A stretch of 64,000 bases of DNA from NCBI GenBank assembly GCA_963710715.1, contig CAVQBL010000016.1, positions 1 to 64,000 of the forward strand, written 5' to 3'. The notes below the pieces were generated by a model, which searched no databases, was not told the origin of the DNA, and worked only from the letters and a program-made list of their open reading frames with translations. Positions within the stretch are counted from its first letter, which is position 1; each line of letters opens with the position of its first letter. Positions 43,475 to 52,820 of this stretch are shown here, piece after piece. The stretch comes from CAVQBL01 sp963710715 (GTDB lineage: Bacteria; Pseudomonadota; Gammaproteobacteria; DSM-16500). Position numbers and translations under genes: made by a program.

Positions 43475-44056
43475 CTACCCACATAAAAACTGTCCGCAAA
43501 ATTTATCTACAAATTGATAGTTGATTCCTAGTGCGATTATTTCTGCCTTATTCAAATGACTGCCTGCGGTTACAACATAATACGACAAATCTGCAACCCA
43601 GTTTTGTGTCAGCTCATACGATATTCCGGCTCCATAGCCAGGACGCACTCGAGTTGTGCTGTCTCTTTTCACATTCTTACCCTTGATAACTTGATTTAAA
43701 GCTGAAAGCCCCCCCTTAGCAAACACACCAAAATCACCTAATGGATACTTTAGCTTGAGTATAAGAAAATTAAATGAATTTACGTAAATTGAGGGAGCAC
43801 CACTCGGATTTGTTGTACCAAAATGAGTAAGCCCCATTTCAATGGCTGAATAGAGATTCATATTGTAACCCCCAAGGATACCACCGCCAAATCCTGTGGT
43901 TTTTTTCCCAGAGCTACCTGTCCCCGTCCCATTATTTGTATTTGTATACCCCATATTTCCACCGAAATAAAAACCTTCTCCTGCTGTTGCATATGCTTTG
44001 CTGACCAAACCTAATAGTAAAATTATCATCAGAAAAAATTTATTTTTGATATTCAT
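43475..44056 (-). CDS. Outer-membrane beta-barrel protein (OmpA/OmpW-like porin fold)
   Basis: A 193-aa protein with a signal peptide (KNKFFLMIILLLGLVSKAYA) followed by alternating amphipathic strands: GFYFGGNMGYTNT, TTGFGGGILGGYNMNLYSAIEMGLTHFG, FGVFAKGGLSAL, PGYGAGISYELTQNWVADLSYYVV and EIIALGINYQFV. This is the pattern of an eight-stranded barrel of the OMP_b-brl family. MNIKNK (44056) is preferred over MRSSQM (44071). Monocistronic, convergent with the frameshifted small gene (two bases apart). Confidence 0.82.
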   Translation of the reverse strand: MNIKNKFFLMIILLLGLVSKAYATAGEGFYFGGNMGYTNTNNGTGTGSSGKKTTGFGGGILGGYNMNLYSAIEMGLTHFGTTNPSGAPSIYVNSFNFLILKLKYPLGDFGVFAKGGLSALNQVIKGKNVKRDSTTRVRPGYGAGISYELTQNWVADLSYYVVTAGSHLNKAEIIALGINYQFVDKFCGQFLCG

Positions 44057-44088
44057 TTGAGAACTCCTCATTACTTACATTGTGAGGA

Positions 44089-44790
44089 TTATATACCATT
44101 TTTACTAAACTGCAGCTCAAAGATCATTCGGCCTGAGGACTGCCCTCTTCGTTCAAATTTTGTCACAACGGGGCGTTGAGGAGAGCGTGAAGCAAATTCA
44201 CCTGGGCCAATAAGGTTAGTTAATCTTTGGGTACCGGATAACACCTTCATCATTTCAATAGCATAATCCTGCCAATCAGTTGCCAAATGCAGCATTCCAC
44301 CGTTCAACTTCAATTTAGTGACTACCAAATCAACAAACTTAGATTGAATGAGACGTCGTTTATGATGTTTACGTTTCGGCCATGGATCGGGGAAAAAAAT
44401 TTGTACAGCATCTAAGCTACCTTCTGGAATGCAGTGCGTTAATACTTCTACTGCATCAGCATAATAAATACGAATATTTTCCACTTGCTGAGCTTGCATT
44501 GCGAGTAACAATGCACCAATCCCGGGTTGATGCATTTCTATGCCAATAAAATCCTGCTCAGGATGTGCTTTGGCCATTGCTAATAAAGAATGTCCGGAAC
44601 CAAAACCAATTTCTAAGACTCGCGGCGCTTCACGCTGAAAAATATCTGAAAAATTAATTCGTCCCGCACGGAGTTGCAAGCCAAACTGTGGCCATAAGGT
44701 GTCGATAGCGTGTCGCTGTGCTTGTGTCATGCGTCCATCACGACGCACAAAACTACGAATGCGGCGCATTTTATTCATCTCACACGTCAT
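44089..44790 (-). CDS. trmB: tRNA (guanine-N7-)-methyltransferase
   Basis: Makes m7G46 in the tRNA variable loop using SAM. The 233-aa protein has the SAM site VLEIGFGSGHSLLAMA, FIGIEMHQPG, and the family signature FFPDPWPKRKHHKRRL. Three possible starts lie within the first eight codons (MTCEMNKM). Its start overlaps the pncB stop by four bases, so it is translated after pncB. Confidence 0.95.
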   Translation of the reverse strand: MTCEMNKMRRIRSFVRRDGRMTQAQRHAIDTLWPQFGLQLRAGRINFSDIFQREAPRVLEIGFGSGHSLLAMAKAHPEQDFIGIEMHQPGIGALLLAMQAQQVENIRIYYADAVEVLTHCIPEGSLDAVQIFFPDPWPKRKHHKRRLIQSKFVDLVVTKLKLNGGMLHLATDWQDYAIEMMKVLSGTQRLTNLIGPGEFASRSPQRPVVTKFERRGQSSGRMIFELQFSKNGI

Positions 44791-46220
44791 GATGAAATCG
44801 ACACTTCAGAAATTAATTTTTGCTTTAACTCATGCAACTTTTTTTCCAATTCAACTGGATACTCTGCTGTACTACCCATGGATTGCAAAAATTGAGCGAG
44901 CTGCTGAAGTGTGCGCTCACGTATATCATGGATCGATTCCTGTTGATAAACTAAGTTTCCCTCACGAAATACCGGCTGTAACAAATCAACAAATGCATCA
45001 TAATGCAGAAGCTGCGTCACCTTATGAGAACCACCGATACTGACACTGAATGGCGTTTCAGAAATACCCAAGTCAAGGTCATACATAATATCCATCACTT
45101 GCTGGTCATCAGAGAAAAATCGCCTCACTTGATATATACCCGGAGTAGAAATCTTAGCGGTTTGCTCAGATAATTTTAATTTATATTGCCAGCGGCCTTT
45201 TCCATCTTGTAACGCAGAAAGCTTATAAACACCGTCTAATGCAGGTTGATCATATGCCGTCACTAAATTTGTTCCCACCCCCCACATGTCAACTCTCGCC
45301 CCTTTGCGTTTCATTTCAACAATGATGTTTTCATCTAAACAATTACTCGCAATGATTTTAGTTTTTGTTAATCCTGCTGTATCTAATAATTTTCGTGCCT
45401 CAATACTCAACTCAACCATATCACCTGAATCTAATCGTATACCGAATAATTCAGCGCCTTGTTTATGTAACTGTTCCGCCGTTGCAATAGCATTTTTTAC
45501 CCCTTGCAATGTGTTATAAGTATCAACTAACAAAATACAATTGTGCGGCATCACTTTAGCATACGCAGCAAAAGCATTTTGCTCATCAGGAAACGCTGTT
45601 ACCCAACTGTGCGCGTGCGTCCCTTGCACGGGGATACCATATAATTTTCCAGCCAATACATTCGATGTGGCTGCACACCCACCTATGTAAGCCGCGCGAC
45701 TTGCAGAAAGCGCGCCATCCGGTCCTTGCGCTCGTCGCATACCAAACTCGAGAACGGGATCTCCTTGTGCGGCTTGGTACACACGCGATGCTTTGGTTGC
45801 TATCAACGTTTGAAAATTAATGATATTGAGCAATGTCGATTCCAATAATTGACACTGTAATAAAGGACCGGTAATGCGTATTAAGGGTTCTTGCGCAAAA
45901 ACCAAAGTGCCTTCTGGAATAGCATCCACATCACACTCAAAACGCAATTGACGCAGATAATCAAGGAACTCAGCGGTGAATAATGGCTTACCATTCGCCG
46001 CATATAATGTCTGCAAGTATTCCAGATCATCATCCGCAAAATGCCAATCTTTAAGAAAATCAATGACTGTTGCTAAGCCACAAGCAATAGCATAATTACT
46101 TTGGAAAGGGTTCTTCCGAAAAATTAGCTGGAAAACTGCTTTACGATCATGTATACCCAACTTCCAGTAGCCATACGCCATGGTAAATTGGTATAAATCA
46201 GTTAATAATGGAGAAATCAC
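44787..46220 (-). CDS. pncB: Nicotinate phosphoribosyltransferase
   Basis: Salvages nicotinate to nicotinate mononucleotide for NAD synthesis. The 477-aa protein has LLTDLYQFTMAYGYW, NYAIACGLATVIDFL, FGMRRAQGPDGALSASRAAYIGG with the catalytic His region at GTHAHSW, RLDSGDMVELS and WGVGTNLVTAYDQPALDGVYKL. Translation from ATG 46304 would begin inside a palindromic repeat, so the GTG at 46220 (VISPLLTDLYQ) with AGGA eight bases upstream is preferred. Co-transcribed with trmB. Confidence 0.92.
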   Translation of the reverse strand: MISPLLTDLYQFTMAYGYWKLGIHDRKAVFQLIFRKNPFQSNYAIACGLATVIDFLKDWHFADDDLEYLQTLYAANGKPLFTAEFLDYLRQLRFECDVDAIPEGTLVFAQEPLIRITGPLLQCQLLESTLLNIINFQTLIATKASRVYQAAQGDPVLEFGMRRAQGPDGALSASRAAYIGGCAATSNVLAGKLYGIPVQGTHAHSWVTAFPDEQNAFAAYAKVMPHNCILLVDTYNTLQGVKNAIATAEQLHKQGAELFGIRLDSGDMVELSIEARKLLDTAGLTKTKIIASNCLDENIIVEMKRKGARVDMWGVGTNLVTAYDQPALDGVYKLSALQDGKGRWQYKLKLSEQTAKISTPGIYQVRRFFSDDQQVMDIMYDLDLGISETPFSVSIGGSHKVTQLLHYDAFVDLLQPVFREGNLVYQQESIHDIRERTLQQLAQFLQSMGSTAEYPVELEKKLHELKQKLISEVSISS

Positions 46221-46241
46221 GTAATTGTTCCTAGTTAAGTT

Positions 46242-46333
46242 CCCGTCATTGCGAGGCCGCGAAGCGTTTGGCCGTGGCAATCCAGAGAAAGAACATTGCA
46301 ACACTCCCTGGATTGCGCATGGTTCGCAATGAC
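46242..46333. repeat. CGTCATTGCGAG palindromic repeat between pncB and metN
   Basis: Arms CCCGTCATTGCGAGGCCGC and GGTTCGCAATGAC with inner GGCAATCCAGAG and CCTGGATTGC. It fills the space between two divergent genes, so both promoters must lie in or beside it. Confidence 0.75.
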
Positions 46334-46349
46334 AAGAAACGGAAATTAT

Positions 46350-47405
46350 ATGCTTAATTTACAACACATTTTCAAAAATTATACCACTGCTGAAGGCAGC
46401 ATCACAGCTCTCAGTGATATCAATATACAGGTCAAAACCGGAGAAATCTTTGGCATCATTGGTAAAAGTGGCGCCGGCAAAAGCACTTTAATTCGCTGCG
46501 TTAACTTGCTTGAAAAGCCAAGCTCTGGCCAAGTTATTGTAGCAGGAGAAGAGTTAACATCCTTACCCTATCCTGCATTACGTGCTGCGCGACGCAAGAT
46601 TGGAATGATTTTTCAGCACTTTAATCTTTTAGCATCGCGTACAGTATATGATAATATTGCACTCCCATTAGAACTCTATCATTTTTCACGCAAACAAATT
46701 GCCGATACGATCACACCACTTTTGGAATTAACTGGACTGTCAAATAAAAAAAATAATTATCCGAACCAACTCTCGGGTGGACAAAAACAACGCGTTGCTA
46801 TTGCACGCGCATTGGCAAGCAACCCCAAAGTATTATTATGCGATGAAGCCACTTCTTCTTTAGATCCTGAAACAACGCAGTCTATCTTGCAATTATTAAA
46901 AAATATTCGTGGTCAATTCAATTTAACCATTTTATTAATCACACATGAAATGTCAGTGATCAAAGCGTGTTGCGATCGGGTAGCCATACTTGATCACGGA
47001 AAATTAATCGAGCAAAACACTGTAGGAAAATTTTTTTCTAATCCACAAACCGACATCGCAAAAAATTTTATTGCCTCTTCTTTACCGAAAAATTTACCTC
47101 CCGCGATTGAACAATTTGTAATAGCAACAGAACAAGCCAATACACATCCGGTATTGCGTTTGTGGTTCTCAGAAAATACAACAACACAACCCATTATTTC
47201 GCAGTTGATTAAAGAATATAATTTACGCGTGAATATATTGCAGGCCAATGTAGAATATATTAAAGATCATGCGGTGGGGATCATGATTCTCGCTATTGAT
47301 GGTGAAAAAAAGCAAATTCAAAAAGGCGTTGAATATTTAACTCGCATTGGCGTTCAAATTGAGGTCATTGGTTATGTCCCAAACGATATTATCCCTTTTG
47401 CTTAA
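46350..47405 (+). CDS. metN: Methionine ABC transporter ATP-binding protein
   Basis: Powers import of L/D-methionine. The 351-aa protein has Walker A GIIGKSGAGKST, Q-loop MIFQHFNLL, signature LSGGQKQRVAIARAL, Walker B LLCDEATSSLD and H-loop LLITHEMS, then a C-terminal NIL/ACT-like domain (residues ~275-351) that senses methionine in this family. ATG 46350 (MLNLQHIFKNY) is preferred, since codons from 46296 come from the palindromic repeat. The stop overlaps metI by 32 bases. Confidence 0.95.
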   Translation: MLNLQHIFKNYTTAEGSITALSDINIQVKTGEIFGIIGKSGAGKSTLIRCVNLLEKPSSGQVIVAGEELTSLPYPALRAARRKIGMIFQHFNLLASRTVYDNIALPLELYHFSRKQIADTITPLLELTGLSNKKNNYPNQLSGGQKQRVAIARALASNPKVLLCDEATSSLDPETTQSILQLLKNIRGQFNLTILLITHEMSVIKACCDRVAILDHGKLIEQNTVGKFFSNPQTDIAKNFIASSLPKNLPPAIEQFVIATEQANTHPVLRLWFSENTTTQPIISQLIKEYNLRVNILQANVEYIKDHAVGIMILAIDGEKKQIQKGVEYLTRIGVQIEVIGYVPNDIIPFA

Positions 47406-48030
47406 CGCCACCTTAACGACAATTTATATGGTCGCGGCAGCAAGCATCATTGCAACCTTAGTGGGATTGCCTTTGGGTGTCATTTTATATGCCACACGCA
47501 AAGGAAATATTCTTGAGCATCCAGTGATTTATCAAATTTTAGCTGGCATCGTTAATGTAACGCGCTCAATCCCATTTATTATTTTAATGATTGCAGTCAT
47601 TCCATTGACGCGTTTTCTTGTTGGCACATCGATAGGAGTAAATGCAGCCATCGTGCCACTCAGTTTATGTGCAATACCATTCATTGCGCGCGTCATTGAA
47701 AATGCTTTACTCGAAGTAAACAAGGGTTTAATTGAAGCCGCACATGCAATGGGCGCGACTTCATGGCAAATTATTATTAAAATACTTATTCCAGAATCAT
47801 TGCCAAGTATCATTAATGGACTTACTCTTACTATAGTCAATTTAATCGGCTATTCAGCCATGGCAGGTGCTGTGGGCGGCGGTGGTTTAGGTGATCTTGC
47901 CATTCGCTATGGTTACCACCGTTTTGATGCAGGTGTTATGTTAATCACTATTATTATCATGGTTATTTTAGTACAAGTGATTCAGTTGATTGGGGATAAA
48001 TTAACAAAAAGGTTTTCGGCGGGAAGGTAA
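47374..48030 (+). CDS. metI: Methionine ABC transporter permease
   Basis: Inner-membrane channel of the MetNIQ importer. 218 aa, about five helices, with the permease EAA loop EVNKGLIEAAHAMGATSWQIIIKILIPES near residues 118-146. ATG 47374 has GAGG nine bases upstream and lies inside the end of metN, so translation is coupled. E. coli MetI is 217 aa. Confidence 0.95.
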   Translation: MSQTILSLLLNATLTTIYMVAAASIIATLVGLPLGVILYATRKGNILEHPVIYQILAGIVNVTRSIPFIILMIAVIPLTRFLVGTSIGVNAAIVPLSLCAIPFIARVIENALLEVNKGLIEAAHAMGATSWQIIIKILIPESLPSIINGLTLTIVNLIGYSAMAGAVGGGGLGDLAIRYGYHRFDAGVMLITIIIMVILVQVIQLIGDKLTKRFSAGR

Positions 48031-48036
48031 TTTAAC

Positions 48037-48840
48037 ATGAGCAAAAGCATAAAGATTTTTTTCCTCGCACTATTTTTCTTTCTCAGTGCATGCGAGTCCG
48101 ACGATAAAAACGCATTAAAAGTAGGCACCATTTCTGGACCCGAAACAGAATTAATGGAAGTTGCTAAACATGTTGCCAAAGAAAAATTTGGCTTAAATAT
48201 AAAAATTATTGAATTCACTGATTACGTTCAACCTAACACGGCTCTTAATGAGGGCAGCATTGATGCGAATGTATTCCAACATCAGCCTTACCTTAATCAA
48301 CAAATAAAGGATAGACATTATCAACTCACCGCCGTCGCTAAAACATTCGTCTATCCCATGGGAATTTATTCTACAAAAATAAAAAATATCCATGAAACTC
48401 CGGATGGAGCAACTGTGGCTATTCCTAATGACCCCAGTAATGAGGGACGTGCATTGCTCTTATTGGAAAAAGCCGAGCTTATTCACTTAAAACAGACTGC
48501 GGGTCTTTACGCCACGCCTCTTGATATTCAAGATAATCCCAAACATCTCCAGATTAAAGAGCTCGATGCCGCACAATTGGCACGCAGTTTACCCGATGTG
48601 GATTTTGCAGTAATTAACACAAATTATGCAATTCCTGCTGGACTCTCCCCTACAAAAGACGCTATATTTCACGAAGGGAGTGATTCGCCATATGCGAATA
48701 TCATTGTTATTCGGCAAAACGAAATCAATGATCCACGAATTAAGCAGCTGATTGCAGCAATACAATCAGAAGCTGTATTAGAGGCAGCAAAAAATATTTT
48801 TAATGGCCAAGCGATACCTGCATGGCTATCGCAATCTTAA
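48037..48840 (+). CDS. metQ: Methionine-binding lipoprotein
   Basis: Periplasmic substrate-binding lipoprotein of the MetNIQ system. 267 aa, with signal sequence KIFFLALFFFLSAC and lipobox LSAC. NlpA/MetQ landmarks: KVGTISGPETELMEVAKHVAKE, FTDYVQPNTALNEGSIDANVFQHQPYL, VAIPNDPSNEGRALLLLEKA and FAVINTNYAIPAGL. It follows metI by six bases. Confidence 0.95.
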   Translation: MSKSIKIFFLALFFFLSACESDDKNALKVGTISGPETELMEVAKHVAKEKFGLNIKIIEFTDYVQPNTALNEGSIDANVFQHQPYLNQQIKDRHYQLTAVAKTFVYPMGIYSTKIKNIHETPDGATVAIPNDPSNEGRALLLLEKAELIHLKQTAGLYATPLDIQDNPKHLQIKELDAAQLARSLPDVDFAVINTNYAIPAGLSPTKDAIFHEGSDSPYANIIVIRQNEINDPRIKQLIAAIQSEAVLEAAKNIFNGQAIPAWLSQS

Positions 48841-48864
48841 GTTAATTGAAAAGCAGGAAAATTT

Positions 48865-49569
48865 ATGAGCATGAAAAAGTTATTACTTGTAACAAGTCTT
48901 TGTTTACTTGCCACTGGCTGCGCAACACAAATGCCAGCGGATGAAGAAATAAGCACACGCCAAGTCGCGTTACAGGGTTCACCTGAAGAGCTGTATAAGA
49001 TGGGCAATCAAGCTGCAAAAGGCGCTGGTGGTGCAACAGCAGATAACAAGAAAGCGGTTCAATATTATTATGCTTCCGCACAAAAAGGTTATGCAAAAGC
49101 CCAATATGCGCTCGGTTATATGTATCGCAGTGGTCGTGGTGTAGCACGTAATTACAACACAGCTGCAAAATGGTTTGAAAAAGCAGCCGGTCAAGGTAAT
49201 TCCGATGCTCAACATAGCTTAGGCGTACGTTATTTATTAGGCCAAGGCACAGCACAAGATTACACACAAGCTGTTGCTTGGTTTGAAAAAGCAGCTAGCC
49301 AAGGGAATCCCTATTCAGAAAACCAATTAGGATATATGTATTCAGCGGGTAAAGGCGTGAGACAAGATTATGCTCTTGCTATGCAATGGTATCAAAAAGC
49401 TGCCGATCAAGGATTGGCGAGTGCCCAATATAACTTAGGTTTAATGTATGCCAATGGACTGGGCACCACCCCCGATAAAGAAAAAGCGCATGAGTGGTTT
49501 AGCAAAGCAGCTACAAATGGTTTCGATCCTGCACGCCAGGCATTAGAATTGAATAAATCAACGTCATGA
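48865..49569 (+). CDS. Sel1-repeat lipoprotein
   Basis: A 234-aa protein with a lipoprotein signal (KKLLLVTSLCLLATGC) and about five Sel1-like repeats (YKMGNQAAKG..., AQYALGYMYRSGRGVARN, AQHSLGVRYLLGQGTAQD, ENQLGYMYSAGKGVRQD, AQYNLGLMYANGLGTTPD). Sel1 solenoids mediate protein contacts; in Legionella, LpnE-type proteins act in host entry. Unlike the two long Sel1 proteins further on, this one is exported and has diverged repeats, so it is not a recent copy. AGGA lies upstream of ATG 48865. It ends two bases before rsmA. Confidence 0.9.
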   Translation: MSMKKLLLVTSLCLLATGCATQMPADEEISTRQVALQGSPEELYKMGNQAAKGAGGATADNKKAVQYYYASAQKGYAKAQYALGYMYRSGRGVARNYNTAAKWFEKAAGQGNSDAQHSLGVRYLLGQGTAQDYTQAVAWFEKAASQGNPYSENQLGYMYSAGKGVRQDYALAMQWYQKAADQGLASAQYNLGLMYANGLGTTPDKEKAHEWFSKAATNGFDPARQALELNKSTS

Positions 49570-49570
49570 C

Positions 49571-50374
49571 ATGTATGACCATGTCCCACGTAAGCGATTT
49601 GGTCAGCACTTTTTACATGATAAACATGTCATTCAACGTTTAGTCACCGTTATTGCTCCTGACCCTAAACAACACTTGGTTGAGATTGGACCGGGATTAG
49701 GAGCACTCACACTTCCCATTTTAAAAGTAGCAGGCACTCTTGATGTCGTCGAGCTCGATCGCGATGTCATTCCACAACTTCAAACCCGCTGTGAAAATCA
49801 GGGTAAGTTAATTATTCATCAAGCGGATGCATTAAAATTCGATTTCGCGGAATTAATTAAAGACTCGCGACCGTTACGTTTAATAGGAAATTTGCCCTAT
49901 AACATTTCCACGCCGTTAATTTTTCATTTACTCGAATATGCTCCAAACATTACTGATATGCATTTTATGTTACAAAAAGAAGTGGTCGACCGCATGGTGG
50001 CAAAAGTAGGTGATGAAGCGTATGGCCGATTAAGCATTATGGTGCAGTACCATTGCGAAACCATAAGCTTATTTGATGTTCCACCCACTGCATTTCATCC
50101 ACCGCCTAAAGTAAATTCTAGTATTGTGCGTTTAATTCCTTATAAAACCTTGCCTCATCCGGCGAAAGATTATGAACATTTTGCTTATCTTGTGAAACAA
50201 GCATTTAATCAACGACGCAAGACTTTGCGAAATAGTTTAAAACTATGCGTGCGTGATGATGAGTGGATGCGAATTGATATTAATTCTACCCTGCGGCCTG
50301 AGCAATTAAGCTTGGCAGATTATGTGCGCTTGAGTAATGCATTATCGGTTCGAAAAAATGATATACTGCATTAA
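49571..50374 (+). CDS. rsmA: 16S rRNA (adenine1518-N6/adenine1519-N6)-dimethyltransferase
   Basis: Dimethylates two adjacent adenines near the 3' end of 16S rRNA. The 267-aa protein has KRFGQHFLHDKHVIQ, VEIGPGLGALTLPIL (SAM), ELDRDVIPQL, and catalytic GNLPYNISTPLIFHLL, then a C-terminal helical domain with FNQRRKTLRNSL. In most gammaproteobacteria ksgA is followed by apaG-apaH. Here about 5.6 kb of accessory DNA separates it from intact apaH and no apaG is seen. Confidence 0.96.
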   Translation: MYDHVPRKRFGQHFLHDKHVIQRLVTVIAPDPKQHLVEIGPGLGALTLPILKVAGTLDVVELDRDVIPQLQTRCENQGKLIIHQADALKFDFAELIKDSRPLRLIGNLPYNISTPLIFHLLEYAPNITDMHFMLQKEVVDRMVAKVGDEAYGRLSIMVQYHCETISLFDVPPTAFHPPPKVNSSIVRLIPYKTLPHPAKDYEHFAYLVKQAFNQRRKTLRNSLKLCVRDDEWMRIDINSTLRPEQLSLADYVRLSNALSVRKNDILH

Positions 50375-50391
50375 ATACTTTATGAGTAAAA

Positions 50392-50567
50392 TTATGGCAG
50401 CAGAAGCTATAGAACCTTATCTAGCAACACAAAATTGGCAGATAAACGCCACTAAAAACGCTATCAAAAAAGCTGATAGCAAAAAGGCTAAATTTATTGA
50501 TCATCAAAAAGTTTCTAATTGGTTAAATACTTGGGGAAATGAGGAAGAACTGGATCCGCTTAAATAA
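50392..50567 (+). pseudogene. N-terminally truncated RHH-type antitoxin
   Basis: The frame (MAAEAIEPYLATQNWQINAT, then KKADSKKAKFIDHQKVSNWLNTWGNEEELDP) resembles the C-terminal half of CopG/RelB-like ribbon-helix-helix antitoxins (AAEAI--YL--QEWQI---K-GI-EAD-G-F--H-EV--WL-SWG). The N-terminal DNA-binding strand is absent and no toxin follows. ATG 50392 follows AAATT with no clear ribosome site. It is likely a remnant of a toxin-antitoxin pair. Confidence 0.5.
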
Positions 50568-50760
50568 TCATCCAGTGGTTAGATGCGACCGGAGCAAGTC
50601 CCGTGAAAGACAAAAAACGCTTGCCTCTCGCGTATTCTTCCACAAGGCGATTTTTTCCAATCCGCCTCCTGCCATTAATTACCGCTAGGCATGCTCTATT
50701 TAAGTAGCTGAGAGCATTGAGTTTTTTTAATTCTGACCGACGACCAATAAATGTTTCCAT
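50560..50760 (-). pseudogene. 5' fragment of the archaeal-type AAA ATPase gene
   Basis: It encodes METFIGRRSELKKLNALSYL and on to FLSFTGLAPV, almost identical to the start of the intact ATPase at 53184-54614, then leaves homology (ASNHWMII) and stops. Lys replaces none of the Walker residues, but Asn replaces Ser in the P-loop region (IGKN versus IGKS). The rest of the gene (about 1.2 kb) is deleted in this copy of the duplicated unit. Confidence 0.85.
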
Positions 50761-50769
50761 AGTGCAACC

Positions 50770-50801
50770 TGCGCAAAAATGACATTTGTCAATTATGCGC
50801 A
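50770..50801. promoter_or_regulatory. TGCGCA-flanked palindrome, single copy
   Basis: TGCGCA (50770-50775) and TGCGCA (50796-50801) flank a TGACATTTGTCA core, making a 32-bp imperfect palindrome. It lies between the ATPase fragment and the Sel1 gene, which are divergent. The second duplicated unit has two such copies. Confidence 0.5.
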
Positions 50802-50986
50802 TGGAGAACAAAAGACCAAAGATCCCACGCCTAACCGAAGCGAGGCCCCAAACTTTCTTCCCGCGAGTCTTTTAAAATCAATTTATGCGCAATATATGTG
50901 CAAATTTGCTATAACATGCTATGCTTACAGCAGCAAAAATGTGTGCAATTAGTTTTATAGAATGCCTTGGTAGGGGAGGAAAAAAC

Positions 50987-52777
50987 ATGCAATCCTTTGG
51001 TGATAAAGAAAAAATATCAGCGGTAAGTCGGTATCGCGAAGCTGCCGAACAGAATGATGCAGTTGCGCAAAAAAATCTCGGTGTGTGCTACGAGCAGGGT
51101 CAAGGAGTTGAGAAAGATGAGAAAGCAGCGGTGAGTTGGTATCGCAAAGCTGCCGAACAGAATGATGCGGTTGCGCAATTCAATCTCGGTGTGTGCTATG
51201 GGCATGGTCGAGGAGTTGAGAAAGATGAGAAAGCAGCGGTGAGCTGGTATCGCAAAGCTGCCAAACAGAATGATGCGTTTGCGCAATTCAATCTCGGTGT
51301 GTGCTACGAGGATGGTCGAGGAATTGAGAAAGATGAGAAAGCAGCAGTGAGTTGGTATTGCAAAGCTGCCGAACAGAATCTTGCGTTTGCGCAAGTCAAT
51401 CTCGGTGCGCGCTACGAGCAGGGTCGAGGAGTTGAGCAAGATGAAAAAGCAGCGGTGAGTTGGTATCGCAAAGCTGCCAAACAGAATGATGCGTTTGCGC
51501 AATTCCATCTCGGTGTGTGCTACGAGGATGGTCGAGGAGTTGAGCAAGATGAAAAAGCAGCGGTGAGTTGGTATCGCGAAGCTGCCAAACAGAATGATGC
51601 GTTTGCGCAATTCAATCTCGGTGTGTGCTACGAGGATGGTCGAGGAGTTGAGAAAGATGAGAAAGCAGCAGTGCGCTGGTATCGCAACGCTGCCGAACAG
51701 AATCATGCGTTTGCGCAATTCCATCTCGGTGTGTGCTATGGGCATGGTCGAGGAGTTGAGAAAGATGAGAAAGCAGCGGTGCGCTGGTATCGCGAAGCTG
51801 CCGAACAGAATCATGCATTTGCGCAATTCAATCTCGGTATGTGCTACAAGCAGGGTCGAGGGGTTGAGAAAGATGAGAAAGCAGCAGTGAGTTGGTATCG
51901 CAAAGCTGCCGAACAGAATAATGCAGATGCGCAATTCAATCTTGGTGTGTGCTACAAGCAGGGTCAAGGAGTTGAGAAAGATGAGGAAGCAGCAGTGAAT
52001 TGGTATCGCAAAGCTGCTGAACAGAATCATGCGGTTGCGCAAGTCAATCTCGGTATGTGCTACAAGCAGGGTCGAGGGGTTGAGAAAGATGAGAAAGCAG
52101 CGGTGCGCTGGTATCGCAAAGCTGCCGAACAGAATGATGCGTTTGCGCAATTCAATCTCGGTGTGTGCTACGAGGATGGTCGAGGAATTGAGAAAGATGA
52201 GAAAGCAGCAGTGAGTTGGTATTGCAAAGCTGCCGAACAGAATCATGCATTTGCGCAAATCAATCTCGGTGTGTGTTATGAGCAGGGTCGAGGAGTTGAG
52301 CAAGATGAGAAAACAGCAGTGAGTTGGTATCGCAAAGCTGCCGAACAGAATGATGCGGTTGCGCAATTCAATCTCGGTACGTGCTACGAGCAGGGTCGAG
52401 GAGTTGAGCAAGATGAAAAAGCAGCGGTAAGTTGGTATCGCAAAGCTGCTAAGCAGAATGTTACGAATGCGTTATTCAGTCTCGGTATGTTTTGTGAAAA
52501 AAATATTGGCCGAGTAAAGAATGCAATGGAAGCAGTGACTTGCTATTATGCAGCTGCCAAGCAGGGTCATGCTTCTGCGCAATTCTATCTCGGTGTGTGT
52601 TATGAAAAAGGCATTGGAGTGCAAGAAAATAAAGAAACAGCAATGATGTGGTATAACCAAGCAGCGGCTCAGGGTAATCAACCTGCCCAAGCTAGCTTAT
52701 CTCGGCTCCAAAAGTTAATAAATTTATCCGCATCTACTGAAATACAGCCTTCTCTAGGTGTTGGCAAAACTCAATAG
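50987..52777 (+). CDS. Cytosolic-type Sel1-repeat protein, long form
   Basis: A 596-aa protein built almost wholly of Sel1 repeats: about 15 full 36-residue units (AVSWYRKAAEQNDAVAQFNLGVCYEDGRGVEKDEKA type) and a partial one, then a short tail ending GVGKTQ. The DNA units are 108 bp and highly alike. No signal peptide is seen, so it is cytosolic or secreted by a Sec-independent route; Sel1 effectors are known in Legionella. ATG 50987 (MQSFGDKEK) has GGGGAGG upstream. It has a paralogue at 54893 with about seven units fewer. A 464-aa open frame on the other strand is an artefact of the repeats. Confidence 0.88.
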   Translation: MQSFGDKEKISAVSRYREAAEQNDAVAQKNLGVCYEQGQGVEKDEKAAVSWYRKAAEQNDAVAQFNLGVCYGHGRGVEKDEKAAVSWYRKAAKQNDAFAQFNLGVCYEDGRGIEKDEKAAVSWYCKAAEQNLAFAQVNLGARYEQGRGVEQDEKAAVSWYRKAAKQNDAFAQFHLGVCYEDGRGVEQDEKAAVSWYREAAKQNDAFAQFNLGVCYEDGRGVEKDEKAAVRWYRNAAEQNHAFAQFHLGVCYGHGRGVEKDEKAAVRWYREAAEQNHAFAQFNLGMCYKQGRGVEKDEKAAVSWYRKAAEQNNADAQFNLGVCYKQGQGVEKDEEAAVNWYRKAAEQNHAVAQVNLGMCYKQGRGVEKDEKAAVRWYRKAAEQNDAFAQFNLGVCYEDGRGIEKDEKAAVSWYCKAAEQNHAFAQINLGVCYEQGRGVEQDEKTAVSWYRKAAEQNDAVAQFNLGTCYEQGRGVEQDEKAAVSWYRKAAKQNVTNALFSLGMFCEKNIGRVKNAMEAVTCYYAAAKQGHASAQFYLGVCYEKGIGVQENKETAMMWYNQAAAQGNQPAQASLSRLQKLINLSASTEIQPSLGVGKTQ

Positions 52778-52820
52778 AGTTCTTTCCAAACCTAGTATTT
52801 TGTTGTTATCGGAGCTCTAC

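Noticed and set aside
48865..49569. Sel1 lipoprotein as the source of the two long Sel1 genes
   Set aside because: Its repeats and its signal sequence are too different from the MQSFGDKEK-type proteins to be a recent parent.
51017..52411. 464-aa open frame on the minus strand of the long Sel1 gene
   Set aside because: It is open only because the same 108-bp unit lacks stops on the reverse strand and repeats many times; the product is a repetition of one meaningless segment.
50987..52777. CRISPR-like array of regular repeats
   Set aside because: The 108-bp units are contiguous coding repeats with no unique spacers and keep the reading frame; they encode Sel1 repeats.
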